Source: Burkholderiales bacterium
Lineage (GTDB): Bacteria; Pseudomonadota; Gammaproteobacteria; Burkholderiales; Ga0077523
Direction: 5' to 3'
Length of the DNA stretch: 34,199 bases
Assembly: GCA_019745565.1 (NCBI GenBank)
Contig: JAIESW010000032.1
Span: 1 to 34,199, forward strand
The notes beneath the pieces are model-generated. The model was not told the DNA's origin and searched no databases. It worked only from the letters and a program-made list of their open reading frames with translations. Within the stretch, counting starts at the first letter, position 1. Each line of letters starts with the position of its first letter. Positions 1-7,687 of this stretch are shown here, in pieces. Made by a program: the position numbers and the translations under genes.

Positions 1-40
1 GCTGGGGGAAGGCTGGGATGGGGGCAAACACCTCACCCCC
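1..40. repeat. Partial copy of the dispersed stem-loop/G-run repeat
   Basis: The window opens inside a G-rich element whose runs match the right half of the repeats near 12.1, 30.4 and 34.1 kb (GGGGGAAGG, GGGAT, GGGGGC). The left arm lies outside the window. It sits just beyond the 3' end of the minus-strand methyltransferase gene. Confidence 0.7.
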
Positions 41-49
41 CAAGCATCA

Positions 50-904
50 TCACCGCTTCGTGATCACCACCTCCAGATACTCCGCCGGCACCACCAGCGC
101 CTTGTTGCCGGCGCGGTTGAAGCGTGCCAGCAGTTCGGTCAGGCGCTTGTGCAGGGCTTCCTGGTTCTCCGCATCGAGCGCCGCGAACACCTTGTGGGTC
201 GGGCCGTAGAAGTTGCGGAAGATCTCGATGAAATGCTCGGCCGAGCGATAGCGGAACATGAAGTACCGGCGTTCGCAGCGGATGTCCGCCGCGCGCGTGC
301 CGAAGAGTTGTACGAGCCGCGGTTCGGTACCCCACTGCATGGGCGAATTGAGACCGGCCGGCGGCGGCACGAACGCTGCGATGGTGCGGAACAACTCACC
401 GAGAAAACCCTCGGGCGTCCAGTTCGCCATGCCGATGCGGCCGCCGGACTTCACGACGCGCAGCATCTCGGCCGCGGCCTGCTCCTGGTTCGGCGCGAAC
501 ATCACGCCGAACGTGGACAACACCACGTCGAACCGGTCGGCTTCGAACGGCAGGTCCTCGGCGTCAGCCACCTTGAACTGCATCGGCAGACGGTCGCCCG
601 CGGCACGTGCGCGCCCTTGCTCCAGCAGTTCCGGCACGTAGTCGGTGGACATGACTTCCGCGAAGCGCCGCGCTGCGGCGAGCGACGCGTTGCCGTTGCC
701 GGCCGCCACATCCAGTACGGATTCGCCGGCGTGCAGGTCGACGGCTTCGCACAACGATTCGCCGACGATCTGCAAGGTGGTGCCGACAACACCGAAATCA
801 CCGGAAGCCCAGGTGGCCTGCTGGCGCGTCTTGATCGCCTTCAGATCGGGTTGCGGGGCGGCTGCGGCTTGCGCGTCGGGCGCGCGGGTCTGAGTGGTCT
901 GCAT
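50..904 (-). CDS. Class I SAM-dependent methyltransferase (UbiE/Methyltransf_11 type)
   Basis: This encodes a 284-residue soluble methyltransferase. SAM-binding motif I (VLDVAAGNGN) lies at about residues 63-72. An acidic post-I strand follows (STDY near 86-89), then a motif around VADAEDLPF (112-120) and FDVVLSTFGVMF (125-136), as in small-molecule methyltransferases of the UbiE/Methyltransf_11 group. The ATG at 904 is chosen because GGAGA lies about eight bases upstream and the family-like sequence begins soon after it. The frame stays open upstream to 1201, but that extension is Arg-rich and looks non-coding. The substrate cannot be inferred. It is transcribed divergently from the peroxidase gene, and its 3' end abuts a repeat. 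Confidence 0.9.
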   Translation of the reverse strand: MQTTQTRAPDAQAAAAPQPDLKAIKTRQQATWASGDFGVVGTTLQIVGESLCEAVDLHAGESVLDVAAGNGNASLAAARRFAEVMSTDYVPELLEQGRARAAGDRLPMQFKVADAEDLPFEADRFDVVLSTFGVMFAPNQEQAAAEMLRVVKSGGRIGMANWTPEGFLGELFRTIAAFVPPPAGLNSPMQWGTEPRLVQLFGTRAADIRCERRYFMFRYRSAEHFIEIFRNFYGPTHKVFAALDAENQEALHKRLTELLARFNRAGNKALVVPAEYLEVVITKR

Positions 905-1237
905 GATGGCGTTTCTCCGTGATTGAACTTGATCGGGGGGGGGGTCGAGCCTCGGTTTCGCATCTCGAGGTGGCAGCATTCTCTCGATCGCACCCGTTCC
1001 GTACCCGTCCGGGAGTCGGCCGGACTTGCTCGATCCTCCGGAGTTGCGAGGGAACCTGATCAAGGCTCCACGGCAGTTGCCCGAGACTCCGGCTCCAGGG
1101 TTTCCGGTACGTATCCGGTATCGCCGGGAAGGACATTTCTTGCCCCTGCCGCGGCGTCCATTACCATAGCGGTACAGCACCAGGCGCGGTCTTGCGGCCA
1201 CGAAGCGGTGCCAAAACCGATGGAGGAGAACCCAGCC
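905..1237. other. Divergent intergenic region, 333 bp
   Basis: No convincing gene is seen here. The region must hold the promoters of the divergent methyltransferase and peroxidase genes. It contains a run of ten G at 935-944. A weak sigma70-like pair, TTGCCC (1140-1145) and TACCAT (1162-1167) with 16-bp spacing, could serve the peroxidase gene. Long open frames cross the region on both strands, but they have the Arg/Pro/Gly-rich composition expected of GC-rich non-coding DNA. Confidence 0.4.
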
Positions 1238-2305
1238 ATGCGCAAGGCCCTGCTCGCGACCACGGTCGCATCCACGCTCGCCCTAGCCACCCTCGGCAGC
1301 GTCATCGCCGGGACCGACACCGACAACGCCCTGCTCACCCGCGCGCAAGCGTTGTTCAAGCCGCTGCCGGCGGATGCCGGCACGCCCGACCGGCCGATCA
1401 CGCCGGAGCTCGTTTCACTGGGCCGCGCCCTATTCTTCGAAACGCGCGTCTCGACCGACGGCAAGCAGAGCTGCGGCGAATGCCATCAGCCCATGTACTA
1501 CGGCACCGACGCGCTGCCCCGCTCCGTCGGCAACACCGGCAAGGTGCTGCCGCGCAACGTGCCGACGGTCTTCAACACCGCACTGCAGTTCTCGCAGCAT
1601 TACGGCGGCAACCGCGTCGACGTGGAAGAGCAGGCGCTGAAGGCCCTGGTGAGCCCGCTTGCCTACGGCAACAAGGATTTCGCGGCGGCCGAAGCGCGGC
1701 TCCGCGCGATCACGGGTTACCGTCCGATGTTCGAGCAGGCGTTCCCCGGTCAGGCCGAACCGGTGACCGCGGAGAACTGGAGCAAGGCCATCGGTGCCTA
1801 TGAGCGCACGCTGCTCACGCCCGCACCGTTCGATCGCTTCCTGAAGGGCGACACCGCCGCGTTGAGCGCACAGGCGAAGCAGGGCCTCGACAAGTTCATC
1901 AACCTCGGCTGTGCCGGCTGCCACAGCGGCGTCACCGTCGGCGGCCAGATGTATCAGAAGTTCGGCCTCACCCAGGACTACTGGAATCTCACCGGCAGCA
2001 CCGAGATCGACATCTTCAAGGGTCGCGACAAAGGCCGCTTCCAGGACACCAAGAAGGACGAGGATGCGTTCATCTTCAAGGTGCAGCAGCTGCGCAACGT
2101 CGCCGTGACGCCGCCGTACTTCCACGACGGCTCGGTGGCGGAACTGCCCGACGCCGTGCGCGTGATGGGCAAGCTGCAGCTGGGTCGCGATCTCGCCGAT
2201 GGCGACGTCGCCGACATCGTCGCCTTCCTCGAGAGCCTCACCGGCGAAGTCCCGCAGCAGTTCGCCGCGGTGCCCAACCTGCCGGTGGCCGGCTACCGGC
2301 GCTAG
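1238..2305 (+). CDS. Periplasmic di-heme cytochrome c peroxidase (CCP/MauG family)
   Basis: The product is a 355-residue exported protein that would reduce H2O2 using electrons from cytochromes. A signal peptide spans about residues 1-25 (hydrophobic core ending SVIAG). Two heme c sites are visible: C79-x-x-C82-H83 and C225-x-x-C228-H229. The stretch TPPYFHDGSV (291-300) matches the conserved region before the C-terminus of bacterial di-heme peroxidases. Length fits the family. The ATG at 1238 is preferred over an in-frame ATG at 1220 because GGAGGAG at 1222-1228 is well spaced for the later start. Whether it is a true peroxidase or a MauG-like oxidase cannot be decided from motifs alone. Confidence 0.92.
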   Translation: MRKALLATTVASTLALATLGSVIAGTDTDNALLTRAQALFKPLPADAGTPDRPITPELVSLGRALFFETRVSTDGKQSCGECHQPMYYGTDALPRSVGNTGKVLPRNVPTVFNTALQFSQHYGGNRVDVEEQALKALVSPLAYGNKDFAAAEARLRAITGYRPMFEQAFPGQAEPVTAENWSKAIGAYERTLLTPAPFDRFLKGDTAALSAQAKQGLDKFINLGCAGCHSGVTVGGQMYQKFGLTQDYWNLTGSTEIDIFKGRDKGRFQDTKKDEDAFIFKVQQLRNVAVTPPYFHDGSVAELPDAVRVMGKLQLGRDLADGDVADIVAFLESLTGEVPQQFAAVPNLPVAGYRR

Positions 2306-2327
2306 CCGGCGTTCGACTCGGGAGCGG

Positions 2328-2359
2328 GGCCGCCTCCAGCGATCAAAGGGGAGGCGGCC
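2328..2359. terminator. GC-rich hairpin between convergent genes
   Basis: A perfect 10-bp stem (GGCCGCCTCC at 2328-2337 pairing with GGAGGCGGCC at 2350-2359) encloses a 12-nt loop. It lies between the 3' ends of the convergent peroxidase and CNP1-like genes. No clear T-tract follows on either strand, so it is a candidate bidirectional terminator or mRNA 3' stabiliser rather than a textbook terminator. Confidence 0.5.
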
Positions 2360-2366
2360 GCCGACG

Positions 2367-2936
2367 TCAGCGCTGTTTGGTCATCACCGATGACCCTTCC
2401 AGGCGGTCGTAGATGTCCTCCAGCGTCGCCACCGGCCGGCCCTGCGGCGTGCAGAAGTAGCCTTTCGCGAGCATGAAGCGGATGGCAGCCGGACCCGCGT
2501 CGCTCACCCGCTGCCATTGCGACGTGAAGTCCTTGGTCCAGCCTCCATCCGATCGCGCGAGGAAGTAGCTGCGCCACTCGTCCGGACCGCAGCGCACGCC
2601 TTCGTAGCTCACCTGCTTCAGCCCGCTGGCGGCGGTGGCGACCACCGTGTAGCGGACGATGTCGTCCTGGCCGATGGAGATGGCCGCGCGATCGAGGAAC
2701 ACATCCTTCCCCGGAAAATGCGGCACGTCGATCTGCACCAGGTTCTCCGGGCGGGGCAGCGGCGGCGGCGGCATCTCGCGCTCGGTGGCCCGCTCCTTCG
2801 GGATCTTGTCGATCTTGGGCGGCGGCTCGGTGCCGGGAATCACGTTCCCGCGCGAGTCCAGCTGCTGCGCGATGGCCGGTCCGGCGAGGACCGCAAACCC
2901 GAGGCTCATCGCCAATGCCGTCGGTGTGGTTTTCAT
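2367..2936 (-). CDS. CNP1-like family secreted protein
   Basis: This 189-residue protein has a signal peptide (about 1-23, ending AIAQ). A Pro-rich linker (TEPPPKIDKIP and EMPPPPLPRP) follows, then a globular domain with SYEGVRCGPDEWRSYF, a Gly-Trp segment and a later W-Q-R-V. These resemble the CNP1-like family, which is mostly betaproteobacterial and of unknown function. The ATG at 2936 has GGAGAT upstream; longer in-frame starts would run over the likely promoter region and the 5' end of yciH. It is convergent with the peroxidase gene and divergent from yciH. The family call rests on recalled motifs. Confidence 0.75.
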   Translation of the reverse strand: MKTTPTALAMSLGFAVLAGPAIAQQLDSRGNVIPGTEPPPKIDKIPKERATEREMPPPPLPRPENLVQIDVPHFPGKDVFLDRAAISIGQDDIVRYTVVATAASGLKQVSYEGVRCGPDEWRSYFLARSDGGWTKDFTSQWQRVSDAGPAAIRFMLAKGYFCTPQGRPVATLEDIYDRLEGSSVMTKQR

Positions 2937-3019
2937 GGGGTTCGATCTCCAATGCGTCGTTCCGTGACCCGATCGGCGACAATACGCGCCTTCGGTTTCC
3001 CGCATTGTCACCCATCCCC

Positions 3020-3385
3020 TTGAGCACCAGCAAAGCCGCCCGCGGCGGCCTCGTCTATTCCACCGAGCACGGCAAGACCTGCCCCGGCTGCCGCAGACCG
3101 GTGGCCGACTGCGTGTGCGGCCGATCCAGGAGCGCGCCGGCCGGCGACGGCAACGTGCGCGTGTCACGTTCGAGCAAGGGCCGCGGCGGCAAGACCGTGA
3201 CGCTCGTCACGGGTCTTCCGCTGGGCGGGGATGCGCTCGCCGCGCTGGGCTCGGAACTGCGGCGTGCCTGCGGCTCCGGCGGAACCGTCAAGGATGGCGC
3301 CGTCGAAGTCCAGGGCGATCACGCCGATGCGCTGATGGCGGAGCTCGCCAAGCGCGGTTACAAGGCGAAGCGCGCCGGTGGCTGA
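3020..3385 (+). CDS. yciH: SUI1/eIF1-like protein YciH
   Basis: The product resembles E. coli YciH, an eIF1/SUI1-fold protein linked to translation-initiation fidelity. Recognisable parts are [10 protein letters not shown] near the N-terminus and the SUI1 core with [34 protein letters not shown] and a C-terminal AGG. A CPGC...DCVC pattern lies before the core and may bind metal. No ATG suits the family length. TTG at 3020 gives 121 residues starting [14 protein letters not shown], and a TTG at 3005 is the alternative. The gene overlaps the rluF-like start by 8 bases, suggesting translational coupling. Confidence 0.85.
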   Translation: MSTSKAARGGLVYSTEHGKTCPGCRRPVADCVCGRSRSAPAGDGNVRVSRSSKGRGGKTVTLVTGLPLGGDALAALGSELRRACGSGGTVKDGAVEVQGDHADALMAELAKRGYKAKRAGG

Positions 3386-4145
3386 GCCGACGCAGCGATC
3401 GCCCGACGCCGAAGGCACGGTGCGGGTCTCGAAGCTTCTTTCCGAGCGCGGACTCTGCTCGCGGCGCGAAGCGGATCTCTTCATCGAGCGCGGCTGGGTG
3501 TTCGTGGATGGCCAGCCCGTCACCGAACTCGGTACGCGCGCCCTGCCGACCCAGACCATCACGCTGTCGAAGGAAGCGCGCGCGGCCCAGCTCACGCAGG
3601 TGACCATCCTGCTGCACAAACCGGTGGGCTACGTGTCGGGACAGGCGGAGGACGGTTACAAGCCAGCGGCCACGCTGGTCATGTCGCAGTCGCGCTTCAA
3701 GGGCGACCGCTCCCCGCTCAAGTTCAGCCCCGCGCATCTGAAGGGACTCGCGCCCGCGGGACGGCTCGACATCGATTCCACCGGACTGCTCGTGCTGACG
3801 CAGGATGGCCGCATCGCGAAACAGCTGATCGGCGAAGACTCCGAGATCGAGAAGGAATACCTGGTGCGCGTGCAAGGCAAGCTCTCGCCGGAAGGGCTGG
3901 CGTTACTGCAGCACGGCCTTGCGCTGGACGATCAGCCGCTGAAGCCGACGCAAGTGCAGTGGCAGAACGAGGACCAGCTCAAGTTCATCCTGCGCGAAGG
4001 CAAGAAGCGGCAGATCCGGCGCATGTGCGAACTGGTGGGCCTCAAGGTCACGGGACTGAAGCGCATCCGCATCGGTAACGTCCGACTGCACGACCTGCCG
4101 CCCGGCCAGTGGCGCTATCTCGGCAGGGACGAACGGTTCCGATGA
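3378..4145 (+). CDS. rluF: RsuA/RluF-family pseudouridine synthase
   Basis: This 255-residue enzyme would convert a specific uridine in 23S rRNA to pseudouridine. An N-terminal S4 RNA-binding domain (about 15-60, [20 protein letters not shown]) precedes the catalytic domain. That domain has [11 protein letters not shown] (79-89), the signature [17 protein letters not shown] with catalytic Asp131, then EKEYLVRV and [17 protein letters not shown] near the C-terminus. The form resembles RluF more than RsuA, but RluB/RluE-like specificity is possible. The start is a GTG overlapping the yciH stop. Its own stop overlaps the ATG of the next gene as ATGA, so the three genes form one operon. Confidence 0.85.
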   Translation: MAEPTQRSPDAEGTVRVSKLLSERGLCSRREADLFIERGWVFVDGQPVTELGTRALPTQTITLSKEARAAQLTQVTILLHKPVGYVSGQAEDGYKPAATLVMSQSRFKGDRSPLKFSPAHLKGLAPAGRLDIDSTGLLVLTQDGRIAKQLIGEDSEIEKEYLVRVQGKLSPEGLALLQHGLALDDQPLKPTQVQWQNEDQLKFILREGKKRQIRRMCELVGLKVTGLKRIRIGNVRLHDLPPGQWRYLGRDERFR

Positions 4146-4780
4146 CCGACGAGGAAGTGGTCGCCGCGACCCAGGCGTGGCTCGACGCCGCGGTCATCGG
4201 CTTGAACCTCTGCCCCTTCGCCGGTGCGGTGCGCACATCGAATCGCATCCGCTTCGCCGTCAGCGGCGCGCGCAACATCGATGCGCTGTTCGACGATCTG
4301 CAGGAGGAGCTGAAGCTGCTCGCCGAAACCGACCCCGGGCAGATCGAGACCACGCTGCTGATCGCACCGAACGTGCTCGGGGATTTCCTCGACTTCAACG
4401 ACTTTCTCGACGTCGCGGACGAAGCGGTCGCTGAACTGGAGCTCGAAGGCGAGATCCAGGTGGCGAGCTTTCATCCGGACTACCGCTTTGCGGATACGCA
4501 GGCGGACGACGTGACCAACTGCACCAACCGGTCGCCGTTTCCGACGTTGCATCTGCTGCGGGAGGAGAGCATCGAGCGGGCCGTCGAGGGCTACGGCGAT
4601 ACCGCCGAGATCTTCGAACGGAACGTGGAGACGTTGCGGAGCTTGGGGTGGGAGGGGTGGAGGAAGGTGATGGGGGAGATTGCGAAGGCGGGCCCCCACC
4701 CCAGCCCTCCCCCAGCCAAGCTGGGGGAGGGAGTCCAAATCAGTACGTCCCCTCCCCCGCCGAAGGCGGGGGAGGGTTAG
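4142..4780 (+). CDS. DUF1415 family protein with a repeat-encoded tail
   Basis: The 212-residue protein matches DUF1415: [18 protein letters not shown] near residues 9-26, [13 protein letters not shown] in the middle, [10 protein letters not shown], and [21 protein letters not shown]. The function is unknown. It starts at an ATG overlapping the rluF-like stop. The family-like part ends around [15 protein letters not shown]. About 30 further residues (Pro/Gly-rich, with LGEG and AGEG) are read from the dispersed repeat, where the stop codon lies. This suggests that repeat insertion replaced the native 3' end. Confidence 0.88.
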   Translation: MTDEEVVAATQAWLDAAVIGLNLCPFAGAVRTSNRIRFAVSGARNIDALFDDLQEELKLLAETDPGQIETTLLIAPNVLGDFLDFNDFLDVADEAVAELELEGEIQVASFHPDYRFADTQADDVTNCTNRSPFPTLHLLREESIERAVEGYGDTAEIFERNVETLRSLGWEGWRKVMGEIAKAGPHPSPPPAKLGEGVQISTSPPPPKAGEG

Positions 4781-4870
4781 GGTGGGGGCAACAGACGCCC
4801 ATCAGATCCCTCCCTCGATGGAGTGGGGGCAAGCGACGCCCATCAGATCCCCCTCACCCTCCCCCCTCCA
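4691..4870. repeat. Cluster of dispersed stem-loop/G-run repeats between convergent genes
   Basis: Two oppositely oriented units lie at about 4691-4733 and 4748-4790. Each has a C-rich arm, a short stem-loop (for example CCCCCGCC / GGCGGGGG) and a G-rich tail with TTAGGG. A truncated, tandemly repeated segment of about 41 bp follows (GTGGGGGCAA at 4782 and 4823, each followed by a shared GACGCCCATCAGATCC). The cluster supplies the last codons of both the DUF1415 gene and the convergent LysR gene. Confidence 0.85.
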
Positions 4871-5772
4871 CTGAACGACGGTTCCAGAAAGATCTGCCGG
4901 AAGTACTCGCGGAACGCCGACATCGGCGGCGCGAGTTCGGCCCCCTTCTTCCACGCGAGGCCCACCGTCATCGACGGGATCGCGTCCTTGAGATTGATGG
5001 TCTCGATGCGCTTGCCCTCGAGCGACCAAGGGCGATACACCATGTCGGAGAGGATCGACACGCCCCAACCGTTGCCGACCATGCTGCGCACCGCCTCCAC
5101 CGACGACGTGCGCAGGCGGATGTTCGGCTGGAACGGCGTGCGCCCCCAGTAGCGCAGCGCCGTCTGCGCCGCTTCGTCGACCGTGAGCATGATGTACGGC
5201 TCGGAAGCCACGTGCGACAGCGTCACCTCGGGGCGCTCGAGCAGCGGATGCCGGGCCGACACCCACAGCCGCCGCTCCGACCCGAAGAAGGTCTCGCTCG
5301 CGAGTTCCGGACTCACGAGATTGGACGTCAGCACGACCGACATGTCGAAGCGGTTGCTGATGAGCCCCTCCTCGATCGCATCGCGATTCAGTTCGTAGAC
5401 GTTCACCGAGATGCGCGGATAGAGCTGCGAGAAGCGCTGCAGGTGATGCGGCAGGAAATAACCCATCACCGTGTAGGTGGTCGCGACGCTCAGCGACCCC
5501 GCGAGCGTGCTGTTGGACGTGGGAGCGCGCAGCGCTTCGTCCACCGCCGAGAGGATGGTGTACGCATGACCGAGGAACTTGCGCCCCGATTCGGTCAGTT
5601 CCATGCCGGCGTGAGTGCGGCTGAAGAGCGCGCCGCCCACTTCCAGCTCCAGCTCCTTGATGGCAGTGGTCACCGCCGACTGGGAGATGTTGAGCTGGAT
5701 GGCGGCCTGGGACACCTGACCCAGTTCCGCCGTGGCGACGAAGTACTTGAGCTGCCGGATGGACAAGGACAT
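4843..5772 (-). CDS. LysR-family transcriptional regulator, divergent from pxpA
   Basis: This 309-residue LysR-type regulator has an N-terminal winged helix-turn-helix at about 1-62 (RQLKYFVATAELGQVSQAA, then LNISQSAVTTAIKELE) and a substrate-binding-like effector domain at about 90-295. The ATG at 5772 fits the family start. It is transcribed away from pxpA across a 273-bp gap, the usual LysR arrangement, so it probably controls the pxp/ABC operon. The inducer might be the transported amide or lactam; that is inference. The last residues (SGGGRVRGI) are read from repeat DNA. Confidence 0.92.
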   Translation of the reverse strand: MSLSIRQLKYFVATAELGQVSQAAIQLNISQSAVTTAIKELELEVGGALFSRTHAGMELTESGRKFLGHAYTILSAVDEALRAPTSNSTLAGSLSVATTYTVMGYFLPHHLQRFSQLYPRISVNVYELNRDAIEEGLISNRFDMSVVLTSNLVSPELASETFFGSERRLWVSARHPLLERPEVTLSHVASEPYIMLTVDEAAQTALRYWGRTPFQPNIRLRTSSVEAVRSMVGNGWGVSILSDMVYRPWSLEGKRIETINLKDAIPSMTVGLAWKKGAELAPPMSAFREYFRQIFLEPSFSGGGRVRGI

Positions 5773-5904
5773 CGGAATTCCCGAAGTGAACCGTTTCGAC
5801 CATCGGGAATACGCATCCCCGCCCGCAAACCCGGACCCGGAAAACCCTCAACCCGTTGTCCGGACTTTATTTATTCATGCGTCCGGCAGTCCGTCGATTC
5901 GGAA

Positions 5905-5932
5905 TTTACGATACCCGTGCATCGAATAATAT
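5905..5932 (+). promoter_or_regulatory. Candidate sigma70 promoter for the pxpA operon
   Basis: In the AT-rich LysR/pxpA gap, TTTACG (5905-5910) and TAATAT (5927-5932) are separated by 16 bp. Transcription would start near 5939, about 105 bases before the pxpA ATG. A T-rich stretch (5932-5944) follows. The position between divergent genes suits control by the neighbouring LysR protein. No convincing LysR box was fixed. Confidence 0.4.
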
Positions 5933-6045
5933 TTCTTTTTTATTTGCTGCTACGGGTTTCTAATGAGCCTCGGACGGTCCGGCGGGGCGCCTGCTGCGCT
6001 GCCGCATGAGAACCGCGTCGACCCGGAGGCGAAGGAGGAGACACC

Positions 6046-6804
6046 ATGACACTGGCCATCAACTGCGACATGGGCGAGGCCTTCGGCCTCTACAAGTGCG
6101 GCGACGACGAAGGAATCATGCCCTTCATCACCATGGCCAACGTGGCCTGCGGGTTCCACGCGTCGGACCCGGTGGTGATGCGCAAGACCGTGCGGCTCGC
6201 CAAGCAGCACGGCGTGCGCGTCGGCGCGCATCCGTCCTACCCCGACCTGCAGGGCTTCGGCCGGCGCGAGATGCGCATGAGCCGCGACGAACTTTCCGCC
6301 TGCCTCATCTATCAAGTGGGTGCGTTGAAGGCCTTCCTCGATGCCGAGGGCATGCCGCTCAACCACATCAAGCCGCACGGCTCCCTCTACGGTGTGGCCG
6401 CGCGCGACGAGAACGTGGCGAACGCCGTGGCCGACGCCGCCTCGGTCTTCGGCGTGCCGCTGCTCGGCATGGCGCGCACCAAGCACGAAGAGGTCTACAC
6501 CAAGCGTGGCATCCCGTTCCTCGCCGAGTACTACTGCGACCTCGACTACAACGACGACGGCTCGCTCATCATCACGCGCGAACACGATGCCAAGGACGCG
6601 GCGGAAGCGGCACGCCGCTGCGTGCGCGCCGTGAAGGAAGGCAAGGCCGTCTCCATCAACGGCAAGGACATCCCGATGCGCACCGACTGCGTCTGCGTGC
6701 ATTCCGATACGCCGAACGCAGTCGATCTCGCACGGGCCGTGCGCGACGCGCTCGCGCCCTGGCTGGGCAAGGACTCTGCGCGCGCCGCCGCTGCCGCCCA
6801 CTGA
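6046..6804 (+). CDS. pxpA: 5-oxoprolinase subunit A (LamB/YcsF family)
   Basis: This 252-residue member of the LamB/YcsF family is a subunit of prokaryotic ATP-dependent 5-oxoprolinase, which opens the lactam ring of pyroglutamate to glutamate. Conserved blocks are NCDMGEAFG (6-14), MANVACGFHASDP (29-41), VGAHPSYPDLQGFGRR (59-74), HIKPHGSLYG and a C-terminal CVHSDTP. GGAGGAG lies directly before the ATG. It heads a run of same-strand genes reaching to the ABC permease near 15.0 kb. The linked biotin carboxylase suggests the complex here may act on a related lactam or amide rather than 5-oxoproline. Confidence 0.9.
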   Translation: MTLAINCDMGEAFGLYKCGDDEGIMPFITMANVACGFHASDPVVMRKTVRLAKQHGVRVGAHPSYPDLQGFGRREMRMSRDELSACLIYQVGALKAFLDAEGMPLNHIKPHGSLYGVAARDENVANAVADAASVFGVPLLGMARTKHEEVYTKRGIPFLAEYYCDLDYNDDGSLIITREHDAKDAAEAARRCVRAVKEGKAVSINGKDIPMRTDCVCVHSDTPNAVDLARAVRDALAPWLGKDSARAAAAAH

Positions 6805-6811
6805 CGCCGCG

Positions 6812-7402
6812 ATGCCGCACGTCCTCTACAACGGCCCCACCAGTCCGTTCGGCCGCATGACCCGGGTCGTGGGTCTCGAACTGGGCATCCCGGTGGAGGA
6901 GCGGCAGATCGACGTGTACACCGCCGAGTTCCTGGACCCGCTCAATCCGCTGCGGCAGATCCCGACGCTCGAAACCGAAAGCGGCGAAGTGCTGTACGAC
7001 AGCCGCGTGATCTGTCGCTGGTTCGACAGCATCTCGGACCACCGGAAAATGATCCCCACCGAACAGCAGTGGGAAGTGGAACGGCGCTGGGCACTCGCCA
7101 TCGGCGTGATGGAAGCCGGCCTGCTGCGCCGCATGGAAGTCGTGCGCCCCGAAGGCGAGAAGAGCGCGACGCAGATCGCCAAGCTCGAAGTACGCATCGG
7201 CCGCGCGCTCGATCGACTCGAACAGGAAGCCCCCGCGTTGCGCGATGCCGGCGTGCGCATGGACGCGGTCGCCACGGCGGTGGCCCTGGAATACACTGAT
7301 TTCCGCTTCACGCGCGACTGGCGTTCGCGCTGTCCATCGCTCGACGCATGGCTCGCGCCGTTCAGCGCACGGCCGAGCCTCGTGCAGACCCGACCCCACT
7401 AG
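6812..7402 (+). CDS. Glutathione S-transferase family protein
   Basis: The 196-residue protein has a GST N-terminal thioredoxin-like domain with GPTSPFGR at 8-15 (Ser or Thr as likely glutathione activator), LNPLRQIPTLE with the conserved cis-Pro, and DSRVICRWFD. An alpha-helical C-terminal domain follows. It starts only 7 bases after pxpA, inside the operon. Its role there is unclear; detoxification of a reactive intermediate or a structural role are possibilities. The fold is confident, the reaction unknown. Confidence 0.88.
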   Translation: MPHVLYNGPTSPFGRMTRVVGLELGIPVEERQIDVYTAEFLDPLNPLRQIPTLETESGEVLYDSRVICRWFDSISDHRKMIPTEQQWEVERRWALAIGVMEAGLLRRMEVVRPEGEKSATQIAKLEVRIGRALDRLEQEAPALRDAGVRMDAVATAVALEYTDFRFTRDWRSRCPSLDAWLAPFSARPSLVQTRPH

Positions 7403-7425
7403 ATTCCCTCCCAAAGGAGCAGGCA

Positions 7426-7671
7426 ATGGCCCACCACGAGGTTCTCTCCCCGCTTCCCGGCACTTTCTATCGCCGACCCGCGCCCGATGCCGACGTCTTC
7501 GCCAAGGAAGGCGCCACGGTGAAGGCGGGTGACGTGATCGGCCTCGTGGAAGTGATGAAGCAGTTCAGCGAGGTGCAGGCCGACGTGGGCGGCAAGGTGG
7601 TGCGCTTCCTCGTGGAGAACGAGGACGCCGTCGAGCCCGGTCAGCCGCTCGTCGTGATCGAAACCGCCTGA
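7426..7671 (+). CDS. Small biotin/lipoyl carrier protein (BCCP-like)
   Basis: The 81-residue protein is essentially one biotinyl domain. The probable biotinylated residue is Lys45 in VEVMKQF, a variant of the usual A/V-M-K-M motif. The fold's Gly-turns are visible (KEGATVKAGDVIG before, VENEDAVEPGQPL after). AAAGGAG precedes the ATG. It lacks the long N-terminus of housekeeping AccB, which suggests a dedicated carrier for the adjacent biotin carboxylase and the PxpB/PxpC carboxyltransferase-like pair. Confidence 0.88.
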   Translation: MAHHEVLSPLPGTFYRRPAPDADVFAKEGATVKAGDVIGLVEVMKQFSEVQADVGGKVVRFLVENEDAVEPGQPLVVIETA

Positions 7672-7687
7672 CCGCACTACCCGCCCC

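Noticed and set aside
923..1237. N-terminal extension of the cytochrome c peroxidase frame
   Set aside because: It would bury the signal peptide, and a strong ribosome site precedes ATG 1238.
4648..6009. 453-codon plus-strand frame across the repeats and the LysR gene
   Set aside because: The Arg/His-rich product starts in repeat DNA and runs antisense to a well-supported LysR regulator.
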